A program made the position numbers and the translations under genes. DNA of 64,000 nucleotides from Apiospora phragmitis (Eukaryota > Ascomycota > Sordariomycetes > Amphisphaeriales > Apiosporaceae). This document shows positions 10,735-22,300 of this stretch, piece after piece. The DNA is taken from contig JAQQWL010000013.1 of the NCBI GenBank assembly GCA_038363925.1, forward strand, positions 930,001 through 994,000. Direction: 5' to 3'. Under the pieces are notes generated by a model, which was given only the letters and a program-made list of their open reading frames with translations, was not told the origin of the DNA and did no database searches. Every line of letters starts with the position of its first letter. Position 1 is the first letter of the stretch.

Positions 10735-12254
10735 TGTGTATATCGCTCGGACACAATCTTGACTAGAATGTCCACCAAGTAAGATGGGATTTTATGTAGT
10801 ACTAGTACGTTCCTATAATCTAGCCTCAATTGAGCCGGGCACTCGGTTAGACGCGAAATGACGGAAATCGGCAGGAGGCCTTGTAGCACATTTGCTTCTA
10901 TATAGATTAATTGGAACGAAGTTCTATATGTAGGTATATACTATCGAGGGTCTGATAGGGGGGGGGAGGGTTCTAATGTTGTACGGTTACAGACGCTAAT
11001 CACCGAGTAAACTACGTGATTGATCGGATTTGAAAGTCGTGCTTTAGGATTGGTTAGATTCCTTTTCGCGGGCCCACCGACCGATTACGAGCTTTTAATC
11101 TACTTCGTGTCGCGACCCGAGACCGGTCTCATTCGAAAGCGCGTTATCGGAAATAGGGGGGTGTACGAATTCCAAGGTCGGTTGTCTCCCAAGATCGCGA
11201 GATGTTGGGGGTCGAGAACCGGGGCAGCGGTTTCTATGCGAGCTCGGGTGGCTGAGGCTCGTGGCCCGTGCGTCCCGTCTACCATCCGAGCCTCTCGAGG
11301 CTTAGATGGTCCTGTTACCTGCCTAGGAACGTAGCTCCTTACCGGATGAGCAGGAGCTTCATTCCTACCACAAAACCCAACTCGTTTTCTTGTCAAGGCT
11401 TCATGTTTTTCTTGAGCAAAAAAGCCTTAGTCTGGAGCAGAGTTACATTGCATAATCTAGCAGCCGCCTCTGACGAATCACGTACGCAAGATGCATCATG
11501 CGAAAGCCCTACGACAACCAATCCGGTTATGTCCCGCCAGCCACAGACGGCTCATAATGAATTGCGTTATGTGAAGCTAGTCAAGAATGATTCGCTCTGG
11601 GTTGATTGCCAGATGGACGTCAAGTGACAAGGAGGCCTACTACACACACAGTACATCCTACGAGATTTCTTGGCGGTGGTAACCTGCTTGCGAGATATCG
11701 TCGACGCCATCACGGCCTTTTTCGTGCTGCCGTCGAAATAGAGATAATGTTCCGGGAGGACGAGCGTACGATCGAGCGTACGTCGAGGGCCGAGCGCGAG
11801 CAATACCACACTCACTCATGTATTTTGACGTAGGCCAACGGAAGGACGGACGAACTCACAAAAGGACGGACGAGGCCGAGCGCGAGCAATGCCACACTCA
11901 CCGAAAGCACTCGATTCAGTCAGGATTCAGCGATTCAGCAGCTTATGGGCACACTATTGCGAATCAGCCAGTTCTAGTGATCTGATTGGATAAAGGCTCA
12001 AAGTTCAAGCGTACTGCTTAGGTATCTAGAGATGCACCTAATCAGCCGAGTGTGTTTCTGAAACGCTTCGCTGAAGCAGGCGGCTTATGCTTTTATGCAG
12101 AATCGGCCAAAACTTCTGGCTAGAAGCTCAGTTGAAGAGTCTTGATAGAGCTGCCAACGTTCTCTTGCCCTTGGACTCCCCTTCCCTTCCCCGGCGTCTC
12201 TTGTGCAGTTTCCAAACAAGGTCTTCGCGCTCACACTGCCTTTACTATTGGAAC
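10735..12254. other. Intergenic, no gene recognised
   Basis: No open frame here resembles a known family. The part 11,000-11,400 is relatively GC-rich, with a 104-codon open frame that I regard as chance. Short direct repeats occur near 11,789-11,901. The 3' part should hold the promoter of the secreted-protein gene. Confidence 0.5.
11789..11901. repeat. Direct repeat pair, about 27 bp
   Basis: A block starting GCCGAGCGCGAGCAAT and ending in CCACACTCAC occurs at 11,789-11,815 and again at 11,875-11,901, with a single A/G difference. Between them, the short run AAGGACGGACGA is also duplicated (near 11,842 and 11,862). The arrangement suggests an old minisatellite or a partly duplicated promoter segment. 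Confidence 0.8.
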
Positions 12255-13832
12255 ATGCTAGTTCTCGGAATTCTGGCTCTCGCGGTCTTTCTTCTTGGCG
12301 CGACCGCTAATGATACGGGACAGAAGGGCCGAAAGCCTATCGAACCCAGCCTCGCCAGTTCGGAAGCTAATGCTTTCCATATCTTCAATGCCATTCAATC
12401 TGCTGGGCGTCTTTGGGGCTCAGCATTAAGGCACAATGGCTTTAGCTTCTTCCCTGCAGTGATGGCTAAGGGAACACTTCTCTATCATGGGGACCGCCAT
12501 GAACAACCCCCGGCAGGACCCGAATGGCTGGCATTCGGTATTGAACATGCGGAGATGTTCTCTAGGTCACACGAGAAGGGGCAGCGGCAGGTGCAACAGC
12601 AAGTGCGAGGACTTTGGGAGCGCGAAGAAGGCGGTAAAAACAATAGCAGAGGCTACCTTCAGATGTATACCGCTAATCGTGACGTTCTACTGCTCTATCT
12701 GGATGGCATGGCCGCAGCGAAGTCCCATGTAGGGACATTGGACTCACAAGACTTAGTCTTGCGTGAAAACCGGACGGGGCCCTGGTCTGACAAAATGGAT
12801 GAGTTGGGTCGCGTCAGGGATATCTGCCAAATTGTTATTGCCTGGGGGTTTGATGGCTTCGTGCGCAGTGAAATCGGCCATGAGGTCGTTTACTGTGATT
12901 TGAGTAACGGCTTGAATCTCTTGAGCTCGACGCGCTCATTCATGCCCCAGGATAGGTTGTCAGCTGCCCGGCTGCTCCTATACCAGATGGCTCGAACAGC
13001 TAGCCATGAGTACGATGGGCTGCCGCGTGGGCAGCTGCGACTTGACTTTTCTTCTATGGTGTCTGGCTTCTTTTTCCCTATCGATATCTCGAGCACAAAC
13101 CCCGAACGGCCGGATCTCATGCGACTTGGATCGGCGAGCCTAAACGAACTCAAGGATATAAAGAGTTATCTCCAGGATATTTGTTTACGACCACGGAGGT
13201 TTACTATTGATTGGCAGGCCATCACCGATTCAGTCGTATTACGATTTTCTGACTGGCTCGCGTTGATAACTACGGATAAGTTATCTATAGGCGAGTTCCT
13301 CGAAGAGCTAGGAAGAATTACCATGCTTTACATCGATGCACCGAGCCTTCCTGGAGACATCTATGGCGAGGCAAAAAATCACAGCGAAGCGTTCCAAAGA
13401 TGTAAGCGACACTATCTCACTCCTACTTACTTAGTACGTAAGGAGTGGAATGCGGATGACTACTATATACATGCCGCTGTGCAGGCAGTCACGTCCGATA
13501 TCTGCCAGATCATACTGGAAACCCGCGCTTCTTTCGCCGCTCTAGGACGACCGAGGGTAGCTACTGGAGTACAGATACAGATGGGACCAGCCTGAGAGAA
13601 GGAAATCGAGAAGCGCGTGGCAACAGCTCGCGAAAAGCTTGCACGATTAAAGCTGCGGCTTTCTTGGACTTCGTGGGAAAGGAAGCGTCCATGTCCAGAG
13701 AACCAGGTCCTATTTGTGACTATGTACCCTTTTGGTACTGACGAAGATTTCTGGCATCCAGGCTGTCGTACGATGGAAGAATTGGACTTTCGCAACCGTT
13801 TTGGATATTGGGAATCACCCAACTGGGAGTGA
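12255..13832 (+). pseudogene. Conserved fungal secreted protein, in-frame stop
   Basis: I chose the ATG at 12,255, not the upstream in-frame one at 12,087, because it opens a clear signal peptide (hydrophobic run LVLGILALAVFLLGATA). The mature part belongs to a fungal family I recognise by pattern but cannot name. Its recurrent features are GTLLYHGD, PEWLAFGIEHAEMFSR, LLYLDGMAAAKS, a GTLDSQD segment, WGFDGFVRSEIGHEVVYCD and LDFSSMVSGFFFPI. A TGA at 13,593-13,595 stops the frame after about 445 residues, yet the same frame continues open to 13,832 and carries the family's C-terminal block (LFVTMYPFGTDEDFWHPGCR). A short intron removing the TGA would be only about 42 nt with no branch site. A C-to-T nonsense change, readthrough or a base error are the options. 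Its role in the cluster is unknown. Confidence 0.72.
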
Positions 13833-14027
13833 TGGATATCGGTAGAGGTGAATGTTGACCAGTCCAGTTTCGCCTACGCATAAAACTCGAATGTCTATCG
13901 CTAAGGACAGCCAGCTGTTTAACCTCTTGCTACCTTGTCGTTGGTGCTAAATTGTATCACCTATAGCAGCTGTGGAGGAATATTCAGCATACCTGTCCAA
14001 TCCACCCACCATCCCCGCCAGATATCA

Positions 14028-14224
14028 CTGCAGACCGGTCAATGTAGGCTGCCATAACCGCGCCTACCCACACTCCTCCTAATATCACTCCAGACCAGTC
14101 AATGTAGGCTGTGGTGACTGCGCCCGCGCTGAGATGATGGCTGCCGGGAGCAACTACTCTGCAGTGATATTAGGAGGAGTGTGGGTAGGCGCGGTTACGG
14201 CAGCCTACATTGACCGGTCTGCAG
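14028..14224. repeat. 66-bp near-perfect inverted repeat
   Basis: The arm 14,028-14,093 is the reverse complement of 14,159-14,224 with two mismatches in 66, separated by a 65-nt loop. Both outer ends carry CTGCAG. Part of the left arm is repeated directly once more in the loop (from about 14,083) with several differences. The structure ends 130 bases before the NRPS start codon. It could be a MITE-like insertion, a dyad bound by a regulator, or the source of a hairpin transcript; the sequence cannot separate these. Confidence 0.93.
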
Positions 14225-14354
14225 TGAAACCCCTCCGGTAAAGATTATATTATTATCATGATGTTGGTCGGACGTACGCACACACCGGTGGCCACGGTGT
14301 GCAGGACAGAGGTATGTCGGGTGTATTTTGTTGCTTAAGCGAACACGCCGTAAC

Positions 14355-16385
14355 ATGGCCATCAGCGGTAATGACTGCACATTCTGCTGTCTACAGCATG
14401 GTTCCAGATACAGGCACGACAGCATCCTCTCGTTGTGTCTATCCACTGCCACTTTCTTTGATGCGGTTGTTGTGAACGAAATCGCCAGATCATACTCTCT
14501 GATGGAAGGCCCCTCTGACCCTAAAGCGAATACTGGGGCAGTCCCGCACGCTGTTAGTTTCTCAGATGGTGGTATGTCATCTGCGGAGCTACTGGACGTC
14601 GACGTAGACGAGTACCGAATCGATTCATCCTGCGATGAATACAACAGTACTTGCCAGACGTGGGTTCGAGCCGCATGGGCAATCCTCTTGCGCAAGCTTG
14701 ATAGATCGGACACGGTGTTATTTCAGGAGACCTTGGTGAAGGATGGCAACACCCAATCCATCGGCGACGGCGAAACATTCATCTCAGTGGTCCTAGAGGA
14801 AGAGGCGAAAATTCCTGATGTTTTCCGTCTGGTACAAGCAGGCAACCAACCCATGTCCCACCAAGGTCCAGAAACCAAGCACGAAGTACCTCTGCTGAGG
14901 TTCTGGCATTTGGTCCAGGACGAGGATGCTCCAGCTGAAGCTCAGCAATACCACACGGGTGCTGAGCACGTCAAGGTGAGAGTCCTGCCCCAGTGGCAAA
15001 CAGTCCATGTCATTGAACTTGAACCAGACTGCTACGATGATACTCGACGCCTTTCGATACAAGAACAGGCTTTCGCTGCGCACCTATGGAGGGAGGTCGA
15101 ACCTTGGCAAGATCGATGCGACACATGTAGTCTCTATGTTCAAGACTATCATTCATTACCTTCTTCAAGGTTCCAAGTTGAAGTTATCTGAAATGGATCT
15201 CTGGAATTCAGTCTCGTTCGAGAGCGTTGAAAAATGGAACAAACACCCACCCTCCAAAGTCGACCTGTGCGTCCACACCATGATCGCACAGCAGTTTCAG
15301 CTCCAACCTTCTGCCCCAGCAGTTTGTGCATGGGACGGTGAGTTGAGTTACTCTGAGCTGGATCTGCTTTCCAACGCCCTCGCTAGTCGCCTTGCAGGGC
15401 TTGGTGTAGGCCCTGAGACATTTGTTCCAGTGTTTCTGCCCAAGTCCAAATGGACTCCTGTTGCAATGACAGCCATCATGCGAGCCGGAGGTGCATTTGT
15501 CCTCCTCGAACCGTCGCATCCAATTGGGAGACTGCAAGAGATGTGCCTGAGCCTCCAGGCAAGCCTTGTCGTGACGCTGGGCCGACTGTCTCCAACTGCA
15601 CGGGCTCTCGCACCCACTGTGTTTGAGCTGGATATGGAACCCATGAGCCTCGCTTCAACAGCCTTGCAACACCCAAATGAGACTCGACCACAAAATAGCG
15701 TCTACGCTGTCTTCACGTCCGGCTCTACGGGTAAGCCAAAAGCGGTCGTTATTGAGCATACATCATTTGCCTCTAGCGCAAGAGCACATATCGGTCCCCT
15801 TCGATTGAGTCCATCTTCTCGCGTATTTCAGTTTTCTTCGTACGCTTTCGATGTCAGCATCGCCGATCATCTCAGTACTCTTATCGCAGGAGGCTGTATC
15901 TGTATCCCATCTGAAGAGGATCGCAGTGACATTTTACGGGCGATGGTGCAGCTCCAAGTCAATTGGGCCCATCTGACTCCATCAGTGCTTTCCTTGCTCA
16001 GTCCCGAGGCTGTCCCGGGGTTACAGACATTGGTGCTGATTGGAGAGCCTATGTCAGAGAAAGATGTGAGAACATGGTATTCCCGGGTACACATGATCTC
16101 CGCCTACGGCCCCGCGGAGTGCTCTGTCGTATCCACTGTGCAAGATCTTGTCAGCTTTGATGCTCCGGGGAACATTGGTTGCGGAACTGGAGCACGTTGC
16201 TGGGTTGTTGATCCTGCTGATACCCACAAGCTGCTCCCTGTGGGCCTTGTGGGTGAATTGCTACTTGAAGGTCCTATTCTTGCTCGTGAATACCTCAACG
16301 ATCCAGAAAAATCAGCAGCCTCATTCGTGTCCGACCTTCGGTGGGCAATTCAGTCTTCTTGTGCTCCTCTCGGTCGGATGCTTCA
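14355..16385 (+). other. NRPS start: partial C and truncated A1
   Basis: Residues from 14,355 to about 15,200 form the degenerate N-terminal C remnant that many fungal NRPSs carry, including the WVRAAWAILLRKLDRSDTV helix but no HHxxxDG. The frame changes near 15,030. A1 follows with AVCAWDG, the P-loop-like TSGSTGKPK, FDVS, AYGPAECS and LLEGPILAREYLND. It then stops short: after about 16,330 the sequence passes into the middle of the next C domain. The YxTGD, GRKDxQ(V/I)K and terminal lysine motifs of A1, the whole T1 carrier and the start of C2 are absent, a loss of roughly 0.8 kb. As written, module 1 could not pass its amino acid on. Confidence 0.85.
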
Positions 16386-19300
16386 CACGTGCGTGGGACG
16401 TAATCGTAGAGACCAATGTCATTTTACGCACTCGAATCGTCCAAGGGGATGCGGGGGAGATGTATCAGGTGGTCATTAGTGCAGAGAACGTGTGGAATGA
16501 CAATTCCCGCGACCTGGAGCGACACACAGGAATGCCACTTGGCAAACCCTTGAGTCACTTTGCACTTCTCAGTTGCAAGGATGAGGCCGATTCATACCTT
16601 TTTGTTCTTAAATTGCATCATGCAGTCTATGATGGGTGGTCACTTCCCTTGGTTCTCAACCAAGTTTGGTCTGCATACAACGGCTCGACAGCTTGCAGCC
16701 GGCCCTTCACTCCATTCATTGAGCATGTGCAGCATTCGCGAAAATCCAGAAGTCGTGACTTCTGGATGGCTTATTTCCAGGACTTCGATGCACAAATATT
16801 TCCAGGCTTGCCCCATGGGGCTTCTACGCCATTACCCTCTTTGTCGCTCGAGAAGAGTGTGCATCTCAGCAGTCAGTCCTTTGTTGGAGTAACTCTTTCC
16901 ACGATTCTCGAGCTATCATGGGCAATCACTTTAGGACAGCACACTGCCTCCAACAATGTAGTATTTGGGCTCGTGGTCAGTGGACGCAGTGCCATGGTGG
17001 ACGGGATCAGCGACATGACTGGGCCTACCATCGCAACAGTACCAATACGGATCTTGCTAGACTCTCTTTCAAGTGTTGAGAGCCAGCTACGGGAGGTGCA
17101 AAGGAATTCAGTTGAGATGATACCCTTTGAGCAAACCGCCTTGCAGTATATCGCTCAGTTCGGAACGGACTGTCAGACTGCGTGCCAGTTCCAGAATCTC
17201 CTCGTCATCCAACCGCGTCAAGAGACTGAAACACCAGCTTTATTCTGTGATCAGGTGTCAAAAGGAGTTGACTTCAATACCTACGGCCTGACAATGCTTT
17301 GCCACCCCGAAACAAGCAGTCTAAGGCTCGAGGCTCGTTTCGATCCGGATATGGTTGCTGTCAACACAGTCCAGAGGATGTTGGAGCTGTTTTCCTTGGT
17401 CATCAAGCAAGTAGCACGGGACTCTGAGAAGATGTTAAGAGACCTTCAACTCATCACAGGTGAGGATATGGCATGCCTGGAGAAATGGAACACGACCTCG
17501 AGCCCACGGCAAGATGCGCTCATTCATCATCTGATATCCCAGCGGCGCCATGAAAGCCCTGAGGCACCTGCCGTCGACGCCTGGGATGGATCTCTCACGT
17601 ACGCCGAGCTGGATGATCTATCTTCACGCCTTGCGGTACAGTTGACCTCGTATGATATTGGTCCTGAATCGTTCGTGCTACTCTTGTTCGATAAGTCGCT
17701 ATGGACCACAGTCGCTATGCTTGGGGTGATGAAAGCTGGCGGCGCATTTGTGCTGCTAGATCCTTCACATCCGCAGGCTGAGCTAGAAGAGATTTCCCGC
17801 GCCGTTGAGGGTAACCTTGTGATATGCTCTGCCGAGAATCATTCGACGGGAAGTATCCTGGCAGCCACAGTGGTCGTGATTGGCGGCGGCGACGACGACG
17901 ATTCAATACGCACCGGTGCGGGTGCGGCGTTTGGGTACAGCAACCCGGCTGTAACCCCGCGCAACGCAGCATACGTTGCTTTCACATCCGGTTCGACAGG
18001 ACGGCCTAAAGGAGTCGTCATAGAACATGCATCGTTTTGCACAAGTGCCATAGCACATGGCACTGCCATGTCCATGGGCAAGAGCTCGCGAGTCCTTCAA
18101 TTCGCTGCCTATGCGTTTGATGTTAGCGTATCCGATAATCTAACAACTCTCATATTCGGCGGCTGCATCTGCGTTCCTTCAGAGATGCAACACAGGAACA
18201 ATCTCGCTGCTACTGCTTGCGAGATGAAGGTCTCTTGGGCCAACCTCACCCCATCGACTTCTAGAATTCTGCACCCGAGAGATGTACTAACTCTCAAAAC
18301 TCTGGTCTTGAGCGGCGAGTCCATGTCTAAAAAAGACATCGAGACCTGGTCGCCCGCCCTCCACCTCGCTGGTTCCTATGGGCCGGCTGAGTGCTCGGTC
18401 AAGTGCCTGGTCCGCGGCAGGATAACGGCGGGTTCAGATCCGTACAACCTAGGCAACACGACTGGAGGCACCTGCTGGATTGTACAAAGGAATGACCCCT
18501 GTGCTCTCGTACCCATAGGATGCGTTGGGGATATTCTTGTCGAGGGTCCTATTGTTGGCCGAGGCTACGTCAACGGCGATGAGAGTATGCACGAGAACAT
18601 TTCTTCCAGCACCGGATTGGATTACAAAGTTTCGCCATGATAGAGATCCCGGCAGAGTATACCTTACCGGAGACCTTGCGCAGTACTGCTCGGACGGCAC
18701 TGTGCACTACATTGGGCGTAAGGACACGCAAGTCAAGCTTCGAGGGCAGCGTATCGAGCTGCAGGAAGTGGAACACCATCTCTCACAGACCGTTGAAGAC
18801 TGGAAAGCTGTCGTTGCCGAAGTCGTCACCCCTCCGGGTCGAGAATATCCCGTCCTGGTTGCATTCATCTCCCAAGATCGACCGGAAAGAGCAAACTACC
18901 TAGCACTGATGGATGGCGTCAACCATGGAATTTTTATCATATTTGATGATAACATGCGAGAACAAATACGGCAAGCTGAGGTGCGGCTTACCCAAGTCGT
19001 TCCAGGATACATGATTCCGTCCCTATTTATATTCCTGGAGAGTCTCCCCCTGACCAAGTCGGGAAAGGCGGACCGGCGACGTCTTCGAAAGGCACTGGGC
19101 GCCCTTTCACGCGAAGCAGTCAGCAAGTATTCATCAAGCGCAAGACAGACGCGCAGCCCAGCAACATCGGACGAAGCGCTGTTACGCGAAGTCTTTTCGA
19201 CCGTCCTCAATCTTCCCCTCACTAGCATTGGTGTTGATGACAACTTCTTTCACATTGGCGGAGACTCTATCACGGCTATACAGTTAGTGACCGCTTGCCG

Positions 19301-22300
19301 CGCCAGGAATGTAACAGTCACAGTTCAAGACATATTTCGCCAGAAAACAATAGCTTTAATGGTGTCGCATCTCAGCCATCAGCCAGATTCGCGTTACAAG
19401 GCCAAGCTTGAGAACAAGGAAGACCATATGCCTTCTCCGTTGTCGCCTATTCAACAACTCTTTTTCCAAACTGCGCCAAGAGGCCAGAACCACTACTGTC
19501 AGAGCTTCTTCCTTGGTCTTTCGCGCCCAGTGATGGAGAAAGAATTGAGAAATGCTATTGAGCATCTGCTGCATCGACACGATATGCTACGCGCACGCTT
19601 CCAGATGAACGCTTCGGGCAGCTGGGAGCAAACCAGCAATGACGATATTGGATCGTCGTATGTGCTCAGCTCACATGATTTGCGAAGTAGGGAGCAAGTG
19701 TTCCCAATCGCTATGGCGGCTCAAAAGTCCATGGACATCTCTCAAGGCCCCGTGTCTGCGGCTGCGTTGCTCAGTATCGAGGGCGATGGGTGCTACCTTT
19801 ACATGGTTGCCCATCACCTGATAATTGACCTCGTCTCTTGGCGTATTCTCCTGGGCCAGTTGGATGTCTTGCTCAGGGGTGGATTGCTTCCACCGTATAG
19901 GTCTTCGACCTTTGAAACGTGGTGTAAGCTGTCCAAGGAATACAGCGAAGAGCATTTGAGCCCCTCGAAGGCATTTCCCTCCAAGATAGCGCTCATTGAC
20001 AGCGACTACTGGGGGATGAAGAACCGCCCAAACCTTCATCGGGACGTAGAACACGTCGAATTCTCTTTCAACAAATCTGAAAGCAGTGCTTTACTTGGTC
20101 GCTGCAACCAGGCTTTTCGAACGCAACCGGTGGAAGTATTTCATGCGGCACTGGTGCATTCATTCAACCAAACCTTCACTGATCGCCCGGGCCTGTCATC
20201 TTCAGCGAGGGACACGGTCGGGAGTCGCTCGATCCAGCAATTGATATCTCCGAGACAGTTGGCTGGTTCACTACCATGTGGCCCTTGCAGATTGCTACAG
20301 ATGATCGAGCCTCTTTTCCGGCCATCTTGAAACAGGTCAAGGATGGCAGGCGCCTGATACCTCGTAACGGGTGGTCCTACTTTAACTCACGTCATTTCAA
20401 CTCCAAGGGCCGAGGCCAGTTCGGTCCACACTTTCCGGTAGAGATACTTTTCAACTACGAAGGAATCTACCAACAGCTTGAGCGAGGCGATAGCTTGCTT
20501 CAACATATAGATTGGAGCCCTCGAGGTGTAGCAGATGCGGCAGAGGACATGGACCGATTTGCCTTGATTGTCGTCACCACAACGGTCGTCCATTCGACTA
20601 TCAAGTTCTCTTTCGCCTATAATCGCTACATGAGACAAGGTTCTGAACTGCTTCGGAATTGGGAATACAACTGCAAGACTGTCCTTGAGGACGCTGCCTC
20701 CAGCTTACCGCACATACAGCCGTTACTCACTTTGAGTGACTTCCCGCTCCTCCCCGTTACGTACGATGAGCTGGATGAGTTGGTCAGCGATGAACTACCT
20801 CGACATCAAGTCACTACTATTCCCAACTGCATTCAAGATATCTATCCTTGCTCACCGATGCAGCAAGGCGTACAAGTCAGTCAATCGAGAGACCCAAGTC
20901 TTTACCAGTTGCAAACGACCTGGGAGGTTGTCCCGACAGATGGGAAATCTCCGATCCAGCTTCATCTATTGCAAGCTGCGTGGAACAGCATCGTGAAGCG
21001 CCATGATATTCTGCGAACTGTGTTGATCCGAGGGCAGAATCACGGTTATCCGTCCTCCTTCCAGGTTGTGCTTGCACAACATGCACCGCGAATACGAATG
21101 TTGGAGCATATCCCCGACAACGAGTTGGCCTCAGTCGCAGAAGGACAGTTGGGGTTTGAAGAGGGCCAGCCGCCGCACAGTTTGACACTATGTCAAACGT
21201 ATTCGGGGAAAACGGTGATAATCTTCAAGATCTCACATGCGTTGATCGACGGGTCTTCCACGTGGAACTTGCTTCAGGAACTGTCGTATGGGTACGGATC
21301 AGAACTACCTGGGCGACCAACTTGTCCGTATTCCGCTTACATCTCATACCTTGCCGATTATCCAATAGCACCCTCACTGGACTATTGGCGCGACTACCTT
21401 TCCAACATGCTACCCTGCCATTTCCCGTCACTTCGAGACGATTTCGTCAAGACTGGGAGAACAAGACGTTATCAATACATGCCGTTGCATTTCAGAAAAT
21501 CTGCAGAGTATCAGGGTTTCTGTCGACGGATGGGCGTGACCATTGCCAATCTGTTCCAGTTGGCTTGGGCTCTCGTATTGAGGCTGTATACCGGGATGGA
21601 CTCTGTTTGTTTCGGGTACATACTCTCCGGAAGGGACATCCCACTCCCACACATTGAGAGCGCCATAGGACCTTTTATCAATATGCTTGTCAGCCGCCTG
21701 GACTTGAAGCCGGCTTCTTCAATGGCTAGCCTTCTTCGAAATTGTCAGTATGACTACGGATTGAGTCTGCCTTATCAACATTGCACGATTGCTGAGATCA
21801 CTCAAGCGATTGGGGTGGATGGGCCATTATTCAATACGGTCATGTCACTGCAGCACCTGGTGCCACGCGATGAGTCGATCGTTCCTCAGATCAAGTTTCG
21901 CTGCATAGATAGGCACGAGCCTATGGAGGTAAGATGACGATATTGGACAGGATAGAACTGACAAAATCCATCCCACATCAGTCTTGAAGTTGCTAATAAT
22001 TTGATCAGTATGCTATTGGGGTTCATATCTATGTGCATGGAACATCCACCGAAGGGTCACTGCGGTTCTGGGATGACGAACTCTCTTGGGACAACGCTAA
22101 AGCCCTAGCATCAGTCTTTGACGAATCACTCTCCATGGTCGTGGCAAACCCTGGCCGCGATGTTCATGACCTGCAACCTTGGGGACACCTCCGCGACGCC
22201 GAAGTCTATGCTCCCGTTGCAACGTCCAAGGCCCGAGTCGAGGATTTGATTGTTGAACGCTGCAGAGAGAAGCCATCCGCACCGGCGGTTTGTGAGTGGG

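Noticed and set aside
11020..11334. 104-codon open frame in GC-rich intergenic DNA
   Set aside because: No family features, overlapped by another open frame on the opposite strand; typical of GC-rich chance frames.
13558..13599. Possible intron removing the TGA in the secreted-protein gene
   Set aside because: Only 42 nt, no branch-point sequence, and it would delete residues in a region that otherwise reads smoothly.
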